This document shows positions 1-7,327 of a DNA stretch of 20,286 nt, in pieces; position 1 is the first letter of the stretch; each line of letters opens with the position of its first letter. The notes below the pieces were generated by a model. That model was not told where the DNA came from. It saw only the letters and a program-made list of their open reading frames with translations, and made no database searches. Position numbers and translations under genes: made by a program. Origin of the DNA: JBAWAP01 sp049589355. GTDB lineage: Bacteria > Chloroflexota > Anaerolineae > VGOG01. Location: the NCBI GenBank assembly GCA_049589355.1, contig JBAWAP010000299.1, positions 1 through 20,286 of the forward strand, written 5' to 3'.

Positions 1-12
1 CGGCGGGAGGGA

Positions 13-141
13 ATGAGAATCCAATACCAAGTCAATGACGAGCGGGTGTTTCAAGTATTGGACCTCCTGGCCGCTATCCGTTACGATCAGTTGAACCAGG
101 CTCGCCAGGCCCTCGCTGCTCTGGAAAGTGTTGGGGTGTGA
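13..141 (+). CDS. small ORF or 3' end of a gene cut by the window edge
   Basis: A 42-residue frame starts at ATG 13, with a GGAGG 3 bases upstream of the ATG, and ends at TGA 139-141. The frame is also open back to base 1, so this may be the tail of a longer protein. The sequence is rich in Leu, Ala and Gln and looks helical (for example VLDLLAAIRY, QARQALAALE). No family is recognised. It ends 24 bases before the CDF exporter start and could be cotranscribed with it. Whether it is complete cannot be decided from this window. Confidence 0.4.
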   Translation: MRIQYQVNDERVFQVLDLLAAIRYDQLNQARQALAALESVGV

Positions 142-165
142 TACCATACACTCTGGAGGATGTTG

Positions 166-1560
166 ATGGAAAGCTTTCGCGCCATCCGGCGTGTCCTGTG
201 GATTACCATGGGACTCAACCTGGTAGCTACCGCCGCCAAGCTAATCGTCGGCTACTGGACCGGCTCCCTGAGTCTAATTGCTGACGGTTTAGACTCGGTC
301 TTCGATGCTGCCTCCAACGTGATCGGCCTGGTGGGTATCTTCCTGGCTGCCCGACCTGCCGACGAAGACCATCCCTACGGGCACCGCAAGGCGGAAACGA
401 TGACCGCGCTGATCGTATCATCTCTACTCTTCCTAACCACGTGGGAGTTGGTGAAGAGCGCGGTAGAGCGGCTGCGTGACCCCTCCCTCATCCAGGCCGA
501 GGTCAACGTCTGGAGCTTTGGCGCGTTGCTGGTCAGCATCGTTGTTCACATGACCGTGGTGTGGTACGAATTGGGGGCGGGCCGCCGCTTGCAAAGCGAC
601 TTGTTAGTGGCTGATGCCCAGCACACCCGCGCCGACATCTTCGTTTCCCTGTCCGTGATGGGCGGGCTGATCGCAGTGCGCCTGGGCTACCCCGTGGCCG
701 ACCCAATCCTGGCCCTGGGCATCTCCCTGGTCATCGCCAAGATTGGGATAGACATCATCTGCGAAAGCTCTCCTACCCTGATGGATCAAGTGGTCGTGCC
801 GCCCGATCAGGTGGAACAGATTGCCCGGTCGGTGCCAGGGGTCGTCTCCTGCCATAGGGTGCGAAGTCGAGGACACCAGGGGGCCGTGTACGCCGACCTG
901 CATCTCCGGGTGGACCCAGGCATGAGCACTGAACAGGCTCATGCTATCGCTCACGAGGTGCAACGGCGGCTACGCGAGCGTCGCCCAGACGTTCAGGACG
1001 TGGTCATCCACGTGGAGCCAGCCGGGTCCGTCTCAGAAGAAAAGGGCTGGGGGGATATTGCCGTCCAACTTCGCCAGTTGGCCGACGGGTTGGGGGTGGG
1101 GGTTCACGATGTGTGGGCCTACGAGGTGAGTGGCGGCACTGGATACGTCGTGGAGGTGCACCTGGAAGCTGACGGAGCCCTCCCTCTGCGTGAGGCCCAC
1201 GCATTGGCTTCCTCGCTGGAGAAGCGGGCTCGCGCAGAGGTCCCCCATCTGGCTGAACTGACTACCCACATTGAGCCTCGGGGGCAATTGACCCAGGCAT
1301 TGGACTCCGGCCTGGAAGAATCCCAGGTGATCCAGGCGGTACGACAGGTAATCAATGAGACTCTCAACGCTGAGGCCTGCCATCAGGTTCAGGTGCACCG
1401 GAGTGGTGAAGGATGGGCTGTCTCGATGCATTGCCATCTGCCCGGTGAGATTCCCCTGGTGGAAGCCCACCGTATCGGCACTCGGTTAGAAAGCCGGTTA
1501 CGGGAGAGGATTGCCGGGTTGGAGCGGGTGGTGATCCACACCGAACCCTGGGAGGGATAA
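166..1560 (+). CDS. cation diffusion facilitator (CDF) metal exporter with triplicated C-terminal domain
   Basis: This is a proton-coupled divalent metal exporter of the inner membrane. Residues about 1-205 form the six-helix CDF domain. The second helix carries a DSVFD (DxxxD) site and the fifth an HTRAD (HxxxD) site, the ligand pattern of FieF-type transporters, so Zn2+, Fe2+ or Mn2+ are likely substrates. After the membrane part there are three successive ferredoxin-like cytoplasmic domains, each ending in a similar strand (VIHVEPAG, TTHIEPRG, VIHTEPWEG). Ordinary family members have one such dimerisation domain and about 300 residues; this one has 464. ATG 166 is preferred because GGAGG at 155-159 lies 6 bases upstream of it; ATG 160 directly abuts that site. 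The ArsR and ZIP genes downstream suggest a metal-homeostasis neighbourhood. Confidence 0.9.
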   Translation: MESFRAIRRVLWITMGLNLVATAAKLIVGYWTGSLSLIADGLDSVFDAASNVIGLVGIFLAARPADEDHPYGHRKAETMTALIVSSLLFLTTWELVKSAVERLRDPSLIQAEVNVWSFGALLVSIVVHMTVVWYELGAGRRLQSDLLVADAQHTRADIFVSLSVMGGLIAVRLGYPVADPILALGISLVIAKIGIDIICESSPTLMDQVVVPPDQVEQIARSVPGVVSCHRVRSRGHQGAVYADLHLRVDPGMSTEQAHAIAHEVQRRLRERRPDVQDVVIHVEPAGSVSEEKGWGDIAVQLRQLADGLGVGVHDVWAYEVSGGTGYVVEVHLEADGALPLREAHALASSLEKRARAEVPHLAELTTHIEPRGQLTQALDSGLEESQVIQAVRQVINETLNAEACHQVQVHRSGEGWAVSMHCHLPGEIPLVEAHRIGTRLESRLRERIAGLERVVIHTEPWEG

Positions 1561-1591
1561 AAAACTCCATCGTAATGGGAGGTCAAGCTCA

Positions 1592-1819
1592 ATGATGCAG
1601 TCAAAGAACTCGGAGGGTCGGCCGGTACAGTGCCCCTGCATGAAAGATGGCTTTGCGGCGTTGCCGCCGGAGTTGCGGCCGCGCCCGCAGAAGAAGAGCA
1701 GCCTGCGGAAGGTGACCTGCCCTGGCTGCGGGCTGGTCTATTCGACCAACCGGTCCACCGACCTGTGTATGGAGTGCGAGAAAAAGGGTGTGAAAGCAGA
1801 TGGCGGGCAACTCGTCTGA
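1592..1819 (+). CDS. small zinc-ribbon-like protein
   Basis: A 75-residue protein with GGAGGT 8 bases before ATG 1592. It has a CPC motif at residues 14-16 and a ribbon-like pair, CPGC at 43-46 and CMEC at 59-62. That spacing fits one structural zinc or a small Fe-S site. The middle is basic and proline-rich. The 3' end overlaps the dihydrolipoyl dehydrogenase start by 20 bases, so the two are translationally coupled, and this appears to be the first gene of the lipoyl/DGC operon. No named family is recognised. Its role could be regulatory or as an adaptor; this is a guess from size and Cys pattern only. Confidence 0.65.
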   Translation: MMQSKNSEGRPVQCPCMKDGFAALPPELRPRPQKKSSLRKVTCPGCGLVYSTNRSTDLCMECEKKGVKADGGQLV

Positions 1820-3215
1820 CCTTTATGATCTTGCCATCCTGGGCGCAGGGCCGGGTGGCTACGTGGCTGCACTGCGGGCTGCCCAACTCGGTGCCCGCGT
1901 GGCGCTCATCGAAAAGGATCGTGTGGGCGGGACGTGTCTGAACGTCGGCTGCATCCCCACCAAGGCCCTGACCGCCTCCACCGAACTGCTGCTCAAGGCC
2001 CGGCGGGCTGGTGAGTTTGGCGTTTCCATTGCCAGCGCCCTGCCCGACCTGTCGTCGTTGATGGCCTACAAGCAGGCTGCTGTGGATGGGCTGGTGAGCG
2101 GCGTGGAACAACTGCTGAAGGGGCGCAAAGTCGCACTGGTGCATGGTGAGGGACGCCTCGTCCGCCCGGACGCGCTGCGCGTCACCGATGCTGCGGGTGA
2201 GGCGGTGGAGGTCTCAGCCAGGCAAGTGGTCCTTGCACCAGGCTCAGTCACGGCCCGACCGCCCATCCCTGGCCTGGACTTGCCGGGGGTGATGACCAGT
2301 GCGGAGGCATTGAACATCACCGACGTCCCGGCGCACTTGATCGTCATCGGTGGGGGCGTGATCGGGCTGGAATTCGCCTGTATCTACGAGGCGCTGGGCA
2401 GCCGGGTGACCGTTCTTGAAATGATGCCGACGCTGTTGCCTGGGGGAACCGACGAGGCGCTCGCCAAGCGGCTGGCGGCCATCCTGCGGCGGCGCGGGAT
2501 GACTATCCACACCGGAACAACAGTGCAGGCGATTGAACCCGCTGGGGATGGGTTGCGCGTCATCTTCGCCGGGGCCAAAGGTGAAGGTATTGTCGAGGGC
2601 GAGCGCGCGCTGGTCGCCGTGGGCCGCTGGCCCAATACCAGCAGCCTGGGGCTGGCCGAGCTCGGCGTGAAGATGAACGGCCGCGCCATTGTTGTGGACG
2701 AGCACCTGAGGACGAATCTACCCAACGTGTGGGCCATTGGCGACGCCGTGGGCGGGATGATGCTGGCCCACAAGGCGATGGTGGATGGCCGGGTGGTGGC
2801 CGAGAACGTGACCGGCGGCCGGCGGGCCGTGGACTATCGTTCGCTGCCCAACGTGATCTTCACCCGCCCCGAAGTCGCCAGCGTCGGCCTGACCGAAGCC
2901 GAGGCCCTTGCCCAAGGAGCGGACGTCACAGTAACGCGGTTCCCATTTTCGGCCAACCCACGAGCCCAAATCCTGGGCGAGACCGAGGGGTTGGTCAAGC
3001 TGGTGTGCGAGGCTGGAAGCGGGCGGGTGCTGGGTGTTCATCTGATGGGGCCGCACGTCACCGACCTGATCGCGGAAGGCGCGCTGGCGGTGCAGGTGGG
3101 CGCCACGGCCGACGACCTGGCCTGGACTACCCACGCCCACCCGACCCTGCCCGAGTCTATACTGGAAGCCGCCCTCGGCTTCCGCGATGCAATGATTCAT
3201 TTTCACTCTCGTTGA
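1800..3215 (+). CDS. lpdA: dihydrolipoyl dehydrogenase
   Basis: A flavoprotein disulfide reductase that reoxidises dihydrolipoyl groups with NAD+. Of its 471 residues, the N-terminal FAD Rossmann motif GAGPGG is at 15-20, and the redox-active disulfide GGTCLNVGC gives C46 and C51. A second nucleotide-binding GGGVIG follows near residue 183, then the AIGDAVGG FAD motif, and a C-terminal dimerisation domain ending with the catalytic His-Glu pair in HAHPTLPE. All catalytic residues are intact and the length is normal. No 2-oxoacid dehydrogenase E1/E2 or glycine-cleavage P/T gene is in the window. The lipoyl partner is probably the GcvH-like protein that starts 14 bases downstream. This Lpd plus lone lipoyl carrier pairing resembles that of sulfur-oxidising sHdr systems, though no Hdr B or C genes are here. 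Confidence 0.93.
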   Translation: MAGNSSDLYDLAILGAGPGGYVAALRAAQLGARVALIEKDRVGGTCLNVGCIPTKALTASTELLLKARRAGEFGVSIASALPDLSSLMAYKQAAVDGLVSGVEQLLKGRKVALVHGEGRLVRPDALRVTDAAGEAVEVSARQVVLAPGSVTARPPIPGLDLPGVMTSAEALNITDVPAHLIVIGGGVIGLEFACIYEALGSRVTVLEMMPTLLPGGTDEALAKRLAAILRRRGMTIHTGTTVQAIEPAGDGLRVIFAGAKGEGIVEGERALVAVGRWPNTSSLGLAELGVKMNGRAIVVDEHLRTNLPNVWAIGDAVGGMMLAHKAMVDGRVVAENVTGGRRAVDYRSLPNVIFTRPEVASVGLTEAEALAQGADVTVTRFPFSANPRAQILGETEGLVKLVCEAGSGRVLGVHLMGPHVTDLIAEGALAVQVGATADDLAWTTHAHPTLPESILEAALGFRDAMIHFHSR

Positions 3216-3229
3216 GAAAGGAGATCATC

Positions 3230-3712
3230 ATGCCTGAGTTCCTTGAGCTCACCGTAGACAAATTCACGTTCAAGGTCGCCACCGACCGCTACTACCACAG
3301 CGAAGGAGTGTGGGCGCAGGCCGAAGCCTCCTCTCTCCCTTTGGGAGAAGAGGGGCCGGGGGTGAGGGTTCGGATCGGCCTCTCGGATTTCCTGCAACAA
3401 CGCAGCGGCGACGTCGCCTTCGTCGAGGTCGAGCCGGAGGGCGCGGTGCTGGCCTTCGATGATGAGCTGGCCGTGATTGAGACCATCAAGGCCGACGTCA
3501 GCCTGGCGTCGCCCGTGGCCGGTAAGGTGGTTGAAGTCAACCCGGCCATGGAGACTGCTCCCGAAGTGATCAACCAGGACCCGTACGGCGAGGGCTGGCT
3601 GGCCGTAATCGAGGCCAGTGATTGGGAGTCTGACCGCGCTCGCCTGCTCGACGCCCAGGCTTACTTTTTTGAGATGAAGCGAGAAGCCGAAGAGGAGGCC
3701 AAGAAGCTATGA
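3230..3712 (+). CDS. GcvH-like lipoyl carrier protein with an in-frame palindromic repeat
   Basis: A 160-residue biotinyl/lipoyl-type domain resembling glycine-cleavage H protein. The lipoylation site is K87 in ETIKADVSL, and the C-terminal signature is NQDPYGEGWL. The start ATG 3230 has GAAAGGAGA just upstream. Two things are unusual. Residues about 33-46 are encoded by a short palindromic repeat inserted between the first strand and VRIGLSDF, making an extra surface loop. The C-terminus carries a charged helix (EMKREAEEEAKK). With no other glycine-cleavage genes nearby, this is more likely a dedicated lipoyl carrier, as LbpA-type proteins are in sulfur metabolism, served by the upstream Lpd. 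The stop overlaps the next start (ATGA). Confidence 0.85.
   Translation: MPEFLELTVDKFTFKVATDRYYHSEGVWAQAEASSLPLGEEGPGVRVRIGLSDFLQQRSGDVAFVEVEPEGAVLAFDDELAVIETIKADVSLASPVAGKVVEVNPAMETAPEVINQDPYGEGWLAVIEASDWESDRARLLDAQAYFFEMKREAEEEAKKL
3327..3369. repeat. short palindromic dispersed repeat inside the lipoyl-carrier gene
   Basis: The element contains the perfect hairpin TCTCCC-TTT-GGGAGA (3334-3348), followed by GAGGGGCCGGGGGTGAGGG. This CTCTCCC/GGGAGAGGGG(C)CGGGGGTGAGGG type is a familiar dispersed repeat in many GC-rich bacterial genomes. Here it lies wholly within a coding frame, adds about 14 codons and keeps phase. H-protein relatives lack the residues, which supports insertion. The 43-bp limits are by eye. 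Confidence 0.7.
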
Positions 3713-4134
3713 GTGAGGGTAGGCGAAAGGTGGTGATCGTGTCGTGTAGCGGCATCGGAAAAACCTACGGCACCGTGAGCCGCGAGGCAGCCTACGAAGT
3801 GACCGAAGACCTGCGCTCCGCTGACACGCAACTGGTGGCGCTCTCCCTCCTGGTATTGGGGGACGAGGCGGCGCGCGAGGCGGTGGCCAGTAGCCCGGCG
3901 GTGACGATTGACGGCTGCAAGCTGGCCTGCGCGACCAGGATGGTGGAGGAGAGCGGTGGAACGGTAGCGCGGGATTTCGCCGTGCTCGACGCCTACCGCC
4001 GCCATCGTCAGCTCAAGCCGCAGGGTATCGCGGAACTCAACGACGGTGGGCACGAACTGGCCCACGTGCTGGCGGAAGAAATCGCAGCCGTCGTGGACAG
4101 TCTTTCTAGCGATGATGGAGGTAAGAATGCCTGA
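3709..4134 (+). CDS. DGC-domain putative metal-binding protein (first copy)
   Basis: A 141-residue cytoplasmic protein of the DGC family, named for its conserved Asp-Gly-Cys motif. The N-terminal strand carries VSCSG (C13), and the signature is TIDGCKLAC with C70 and C74. These cysteines are thought to bind zinc, but the family has no established biochemical function. ATG 3709 overlaps the lipoyl-carrier stop, and the gene overlaps the second DGC gene by 8 bases, so the three are coupled. Placement between a lipoyl carrier and OsmC/thioredoxin-like proteins suggests a thiol or persulfide handling role. That is inference from context. Confidence 0.82.
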   Translation: MSEGRRKVVIVSCSGIGKTYGTVSREAAYEVTEDLRSADTQLVALSLLVLGDEAAREAVASSPAVTIDGCKLACATRMVEESGGTVARDFAVLDAYRRHRQLKPQGIAELNDGGHELAHVLAEEIAAVVDSLSSDDGGKNA

Positions 4135-4840
4135 CCTGCCGAAGAAGAAAGTGGGAATCGTGGCCTGCTCCGGCGAAGAGCTGCCGGAGGGCACGGTGAC
4201 GCGCCTGGCGGCGTTGAAGGTGCTGGAGCAACTGCGCCCCGCTGACACGGTGACTATCTGCCTGCCGCTATTCCTGGCTGGTGGAGAGGGGGATCGCGCC
4301 TTCGCCCGCTTTTACCCGACGGTGGCAGTGGACGGTTGCGACAAGCGCTGTGCTGCGCGGGCCACGGCGATGTATTCCGGCAAACCGGCGGCCAGCGTCG
4401 TGGTGAGCGATCTTGTGGCTGCACGAGCAGGCTTGGGCAGCGCACGACGGCTGAACGGAGCAGGGATGCAGGCCGTGGACGCTGTGGCTGATCAGGTGGC
4501 CCAAACGGTAGACGAATTGCTAGGCTTCAAGTGGGACCGCAGTCACGGCCAACCTTCCGAGGAAGGTTCAGAGTCCAAAGTCGCCACCTGCGAGTGTGGA
4601 TCAGGCATCCCCGTCCAGAAAGTACAGGTAGACAGCCAGGAGGTCACGCTCATTGCCTTGCCGCTCATCTTCGCCCAGTTCCGCGACGCAGGCAAGATGC
4701 CTGGGGACGGCACAGAGGCTGAGTTGATGCAGACCGTCAAGATCTACAACCCGATTCCCGATGGGCAAGAAGCGGCCTACGCTGAAGCCATCATGCGTGA
4801 GTACACGGCTTTTTGCGAGGAACAGGAGGTCCCGGCATGA
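4127..4840 (+). CDS. DGC-domain protein fused to a C-terminal Cys-containing domain
   Basis: A 237-residue protein. Residues 1-135 form a second DGC domain (ACSG with C14, and VDGCDKRC with C71 and C75). After a linker, residues about 150-237 form another domain with CECGSG (C155, C157) and a terminal REYTAFC (C230). This C-terminal domain resembles the separate 98-residue protein at 13661-13957, which has SCCGGS and REYAAFC in the same order. ATG 4127 is chosen because GGAGGT at 4117-4122 precedes it at proper spacing and the protein then begins like the first copy. It ends with ATGA overlap onto the OsmC gene. The fusion suggests the two domains act together. Confidence 0.82.
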   Translation: MPDLPKKKVGIVACSGEELPEGTVTRLAALKVLEQLRPADTVTICLPLFLAGGEGDRAFARFYPTVAVDGCDKRCAARATAMYSGKPAASVVVSDLVAARAGLGSARRLNGAGMQAVDAVADQVAQTVDELLGFKWDRSHGQPSEEGSESKVATCECGSGIPVQKVQVDSQEVTLIALPLIFAQFRDAGKMPGDGTEAELMQTVKIYNPIPDGQEAAYAEAIMREYTAFCEEQEVPA

Positions 4841-5286
4841 GTCGCACGGCAACCTACCACACTACCGTTATCTGGAAAGGAGAACACTGGGGATACATCG
4901 TCATGGGCAACGGCCCGGAGATGGATTTTTCAGCCCCGCCCGATGCCCAAGGTCACCCTGGCGTGCTCACTCCTGAAGATGCTTTCGTGGCGGCGGTCAA
5001 CACCTGCATCATGATGATGTTCATCTGGGCGACGGAACGGTTCAAGCTCAATTTACTGTCGTACACCTGCCGCGCTGAGGGCACCAAGTTGATTGAATTG
5101 GATCGGACGGAGATCTTCACTCACGTCCGCCTCTGGCCGGTCATCCAGATCGCAGCGGGAGAGGAAGACCCGGCCGTCGTCAAAGCGCGCGTGTGTCGTG
5201 CCCTGCAGGGTGCGCAGAAGTACAGTCTGGTCGCTAACTCGGTCAAATCGGAGATCGTGGTCGAGCCGACCATCGAGGTGAAATAA
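4837..5286 (+). CDS. OsmC-like protein lacking the second catalytic cysteine
   Basis: A 149-residue OsmC/Ohr-superfamily protein. These proteins usually reduce organic hydroperoxides with a peroxidatic and a resolving cysteine. The first is present in VNTCIMM (C57), within the usual TPEDAFVAAVNTC helix. The second position, normally in a YCxxxNS-type segment, is serine here (KYSLVANS, S130). C78 and C120 are elsewhere and cannot be assumed to substitute. It may therefore work as a one-cysteine enzyme, rely on a partner such as the lipoyl carrier or the next CxxC protein, or bind a different thiol ligand. AGGAGGT lies 6 bases before ATG 4837, inside the upstream gene. Confidence 0.85.
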   Translation: MSRTATYHTTVIWKGEHWGYIVMGNGPEMDFSAPPDAQGHPGVLTPEDAFVAAVNTCIMMMFIWATERFKLNLLSYTCRAEGTKLIELDRTEIFTHVRLWPVIQIAAGEEDPAVVKARVCRALQGAQKYSLVANSVKSEIVVEPTIEVK

Positions 5287-5305
5287 ATTCTACAGGAGGT
5301 GCAAA

Positions 5306-5587
5306 TTGGCACTCAACATCAAGGTTCTGGGGCCGGGGTGCATCAATTGTGAACGAGTTCTCCAGGTGGTGGTAGCCACTCTGGATGAACTGGAAGCCGA
5401 GTTGGGCGACGACTCCCCCGAGGCCATCCTGCAACACGTTCCCGACTATGCCGAGTTTCTGAAGTATGGCCTGATGTTCACGCCGGGACTGGTGATCAAC
5501 GAGAAGCTGGTCTGTGCCGGTCGCATCCCCTCGCAGGCCGAGGTCCAGAAGTGGCTGACCTCAGCCATGGCTGAAACCGAAGTCTGA
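5306..5587 (+). CDS. small thioredoxin-like redox protein (MTH895/TIGR00412 type)
   Basis: A 93-residue thioredoxin-fold protein with the active site GCINC (C12, C15) right after the first strand and a cis-Pro loop FTPGLVIN. Start is TTG 5306, with GGAGGT 5 bases upstream; no better ATG exists. It is somewhat longer than the usual 75-80 residues because of an acidic insert (EAELGDDSPEAIL). Relatives are often encoded beside ArsR regulators and ArsP/ArsG-type permeases, and an ArsR gene follows 12 bases later. It is the likely electron donor for thiol chemistry in this operon. A second member is at 8980-9246. Confidence 0.85.
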   Translation: MALNIKVLGPGCINCERVLQVVVATLDELEAELGDDSPEAILQHVPDYAEFLKYGLMFTPGLVINEKLVCAGRIPSQAEVQKWLTSAMAETEV

Positions 5588-5599
5588 AGGGTACAGGAC

Positions 5600-6025
5600 A
5601 TGGGGAGGGGCAGCGGGAAAGCGAGGCGAGCGATGCACCCTTACCGCATTCAGGCGAAAATCTTCAAGGCGCTGGCTCATCCTGCACGACTGCGCATCAT
5701 GAATGCGCTGCGGGAAGAGGGGCAATACGTCTGTCATCTGGTGATCTTGCTGGGCCGGAGCCAGCCCAACATCTCGCAGCACCTGGCTGTGCTGCGAGCG
5801 GCTGGGCTGGTGGTGGACGAGCGGGAGGGCAGCAACATCCTGTACCGTCTGAACAACGGCCGGCTGCTCCGACTGCTGGACCTGCTTGCCCAGGGGCGAG
5901 TGGAAACGCCCCCCGCCCCCGAGCGTAAGGTGGGGCAGACCTGTCCCTGTCCCCGCTGCTGCGGGCGACGGGAGCAGGAGAGGACAGCACGTCGCCGGAG
6001 CGAAACGAAAGGCGGTAATTACTAA
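5600..6025 (+). CDS. ArsR/SmtB-family transcriptional regulator
   Basis: A 141-residue winged-helix regulator. The recognition helix is in RSQPNISQHLAVLR, and the wing reads DEREGSNILYRL. A Cys lies just before the DNA-binding helices (QYVCHL), near the alpha-3 metal site of classic ArsR proteins, and the C-terminal tail has a Cys cluster CPCPRCCG, so metal(loid) or thiol sensing is plausible. ATG 5600 gives the longest protein; ATG 5633 (MHPYRIQAKIF) would fit the family start equally well. The stop overlaps the ZIP gene ATG (TAATG), so regulator and transporter are coupled. It may autoregulate the whole operon; no operator could be picked out by eye. Confidence 0.9.
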   Translation: MGRGSGKARRAMHPYRIQAKIFKALAHPARLRIMNALREEGQYVCHLVILLGRSQPNISQHLAVLRAAGLVVDEREGSNILYRLNNGRLLRLLDLLAQGRVETPPAPERKVGQTCPCPRCCGRREQERTARRRSETKGGNY

Positions 6026-6753
6026 TGCAGCCTGTCATATTCTACAGCCTGCTGGCCGGCACAGCTACCTTGATCGGCAGCCTGGCTCCGCTTCGCCGTG
6101 CTGGCTGGCAATTGGGTCCACTGCGCCGGATGATGGCTTTCGGTGCTGGGGTACTGTTGGGCGCAGCCTTCGTGCACCTGATCCCGGAAGCGGTGGTGCG
6201 GGGCAGTGGCCCTGCCAGTTGGGGATTGGTGGCTTCCTTCGGCGCTCTCTTTGCCCTAGAGCAGGTGACCTTCGCCCATGCTTGCCCCGAGTACCGCGAG
6301 GAGTGCCCATTACACCCTATGGGCCTGGTGGCCTTCGCCGCTCTGACGTTACACAGCCTGGTGGACGGGCTGGCGGTGGCGGCTGGCTTCGGCGCCTCAG
6401 CCTCATTGGGGCTGGTAGCAGCCTTCGCCGTTATCGTCCATGAATTTCCGGAGGGACTGTCCATGGCCGCTATTGCCCTGGGGGCAGGCTATGGCCGACG
6501 GCAGGCCTTCCTGTTCTCCCTGGTTGTCGCTCTGGCTACGCCCCTGGGGGCCATCGTGGCCTACAGAGGGATTCAGGGGCCGGGTGGTCCGCTTCTGGCC
6601 CTGCTCTTAGGGGTTAGCGCCGGCTCGTTCCTCTACGTGGCCGCCACCGATCTCCTGCCCCAGTTGCACCGGGAGCGGGATTGGGGCGTTTTCGCCCTCT
6701 TCGTGGTGGGCTTGGGCCTGATGATCTTATCCAAGGCCTACCCTCTTGGATGA
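6025..6753 (+). CDS. ZIP-family metal transporter
   Basis: A 242-residue membrane protein with about eight hydrophobic helices. The paired metal-site helices are clear: HSLVDG (H110, D114) and HEFPEG (H139, E140, E143), the signatures of bacterial ZupT/ZIP transporters that move Zn2+, Fe2+ or Mn2+ into the cytoplasm. A HACPEYREECPLH loop between helices may bind metal. It directly overlaps the ArsR gene stop, which suggests metal-responsive control. With the CDF exporter at the other end, the segment could balance import and export of one metal. Confidence 0.9.
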   Translation: MQPVIFYSLLAGTATLIGSLAPLRRAGWQLGPLRRMMAFGAGVLLGAAFVHLIPEAVVRGSGPASWGLVASFGALFALEQVTFAHACPEYREECPLHPMGLVAFAALTLHSLVDGLAVAAGFGASASLGLVAAFAVIVHEFPEGLSMAAIALGAGYGRRQAFLFSLVVALATPLGAIVAYRGIQGPGGPLLALLLGVSAGSFLYVAATDLLPQLHRERDWGVFALFVVGLGLMILSKAYPLG

Positions 6754-6793
6754 AAGGAACAAGCGGAGTGCAGACGAAAAGGGAGGGTAACAA

Positions 6794-7327
6794 ATGATCA
6801 CAGCCGCTGTGATCACCGTTAGCGACAAAGGTTCTCGGGGCGAGCGGGAGGACGTAAGCGGCCCTGCGCTGGGCACACTACTCTCCGAAATGGGGGCAGA
6901 GGTCGTGGCCTACCACATCATCCCCGATGAGCGGGATGAGATCATGGCGCAGTTGGTAGAGCTGGCAGATGAGCAGGGCATTGACCTCATTATGACCACG
7001 GGGGGCACAGGGCCGTCGCCTAGAGACGTCACCCCGGAGGCGACGCGGGTGGTCATTGAGCGAGAGATGTCCGGCTTGACCGAGTTGATGCGACTGGAGG
7101 GGTATCGGAAATACACCTCCTTCGCTGCCCTCTCCCGGGCCGTGGCCGGCATACGTGGAAAAACTCTCATCGTCAACCTGCCGGGCAATCCGCAGGCGGT
7201 GCGGGAGAGCATGGAGATCCTGGGGCCGCTGTTGCCGGCGACCGTGGCACTGGTTAAGGGTGAAGCGCCCCCGAATGGCATCAACGACCCCTCTTGGGCG
7301 GCCCGCTTCGGAAAGGGGAGGAGATGA
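6794..7327 (+). CDS. MogA/MoaB-family molybdenum cofactor protein (copy 1)
   Basis: A 177-residue protein that adenylylates molybdopterin before metal insertion. Family motifs are TTGGTGPSPRDVTPEAT and SRAVAGIRGKTLIVNLPGNP. GGGAGGG lies 6 bases before ATG 6794. It is a close paralogue of 17859-18389; the last two-thirds are nearly identical in protein and very similar in DNA. Its stop overlaps the methyltransferase start (ATGA). Moco or tungsto-pterin is needed by the formate dehydrogenase encoded later in the window. The MogA versus MoaB subfamily cannot be settled by eye. Confidence 0.92.
   Translation: MITAAVITVSDKGSRGEREDVSGPALGTLLSEMGAEVVAYHIIPDERDEIMAQLVELADEQGIDLIMTTGGTGPSPRDVTPEATRVVIEREMSGLTELMRLEGYRKYTSFAALSRAVAGIRGKTLIVNLPGNPQAVRESMEILGPLLPATVALVKGEAPPNGINDPSWAARFGKGRR

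Noticed and set aside
3230..3712. Assigning this gene as gcvH of a glycine cleavage system.
   Set aside because: No P, T or lipoylation genes are near, and the context of Lpd, DGC and OsmC favours a different lipoyl carrier role; the symbol was left empty.
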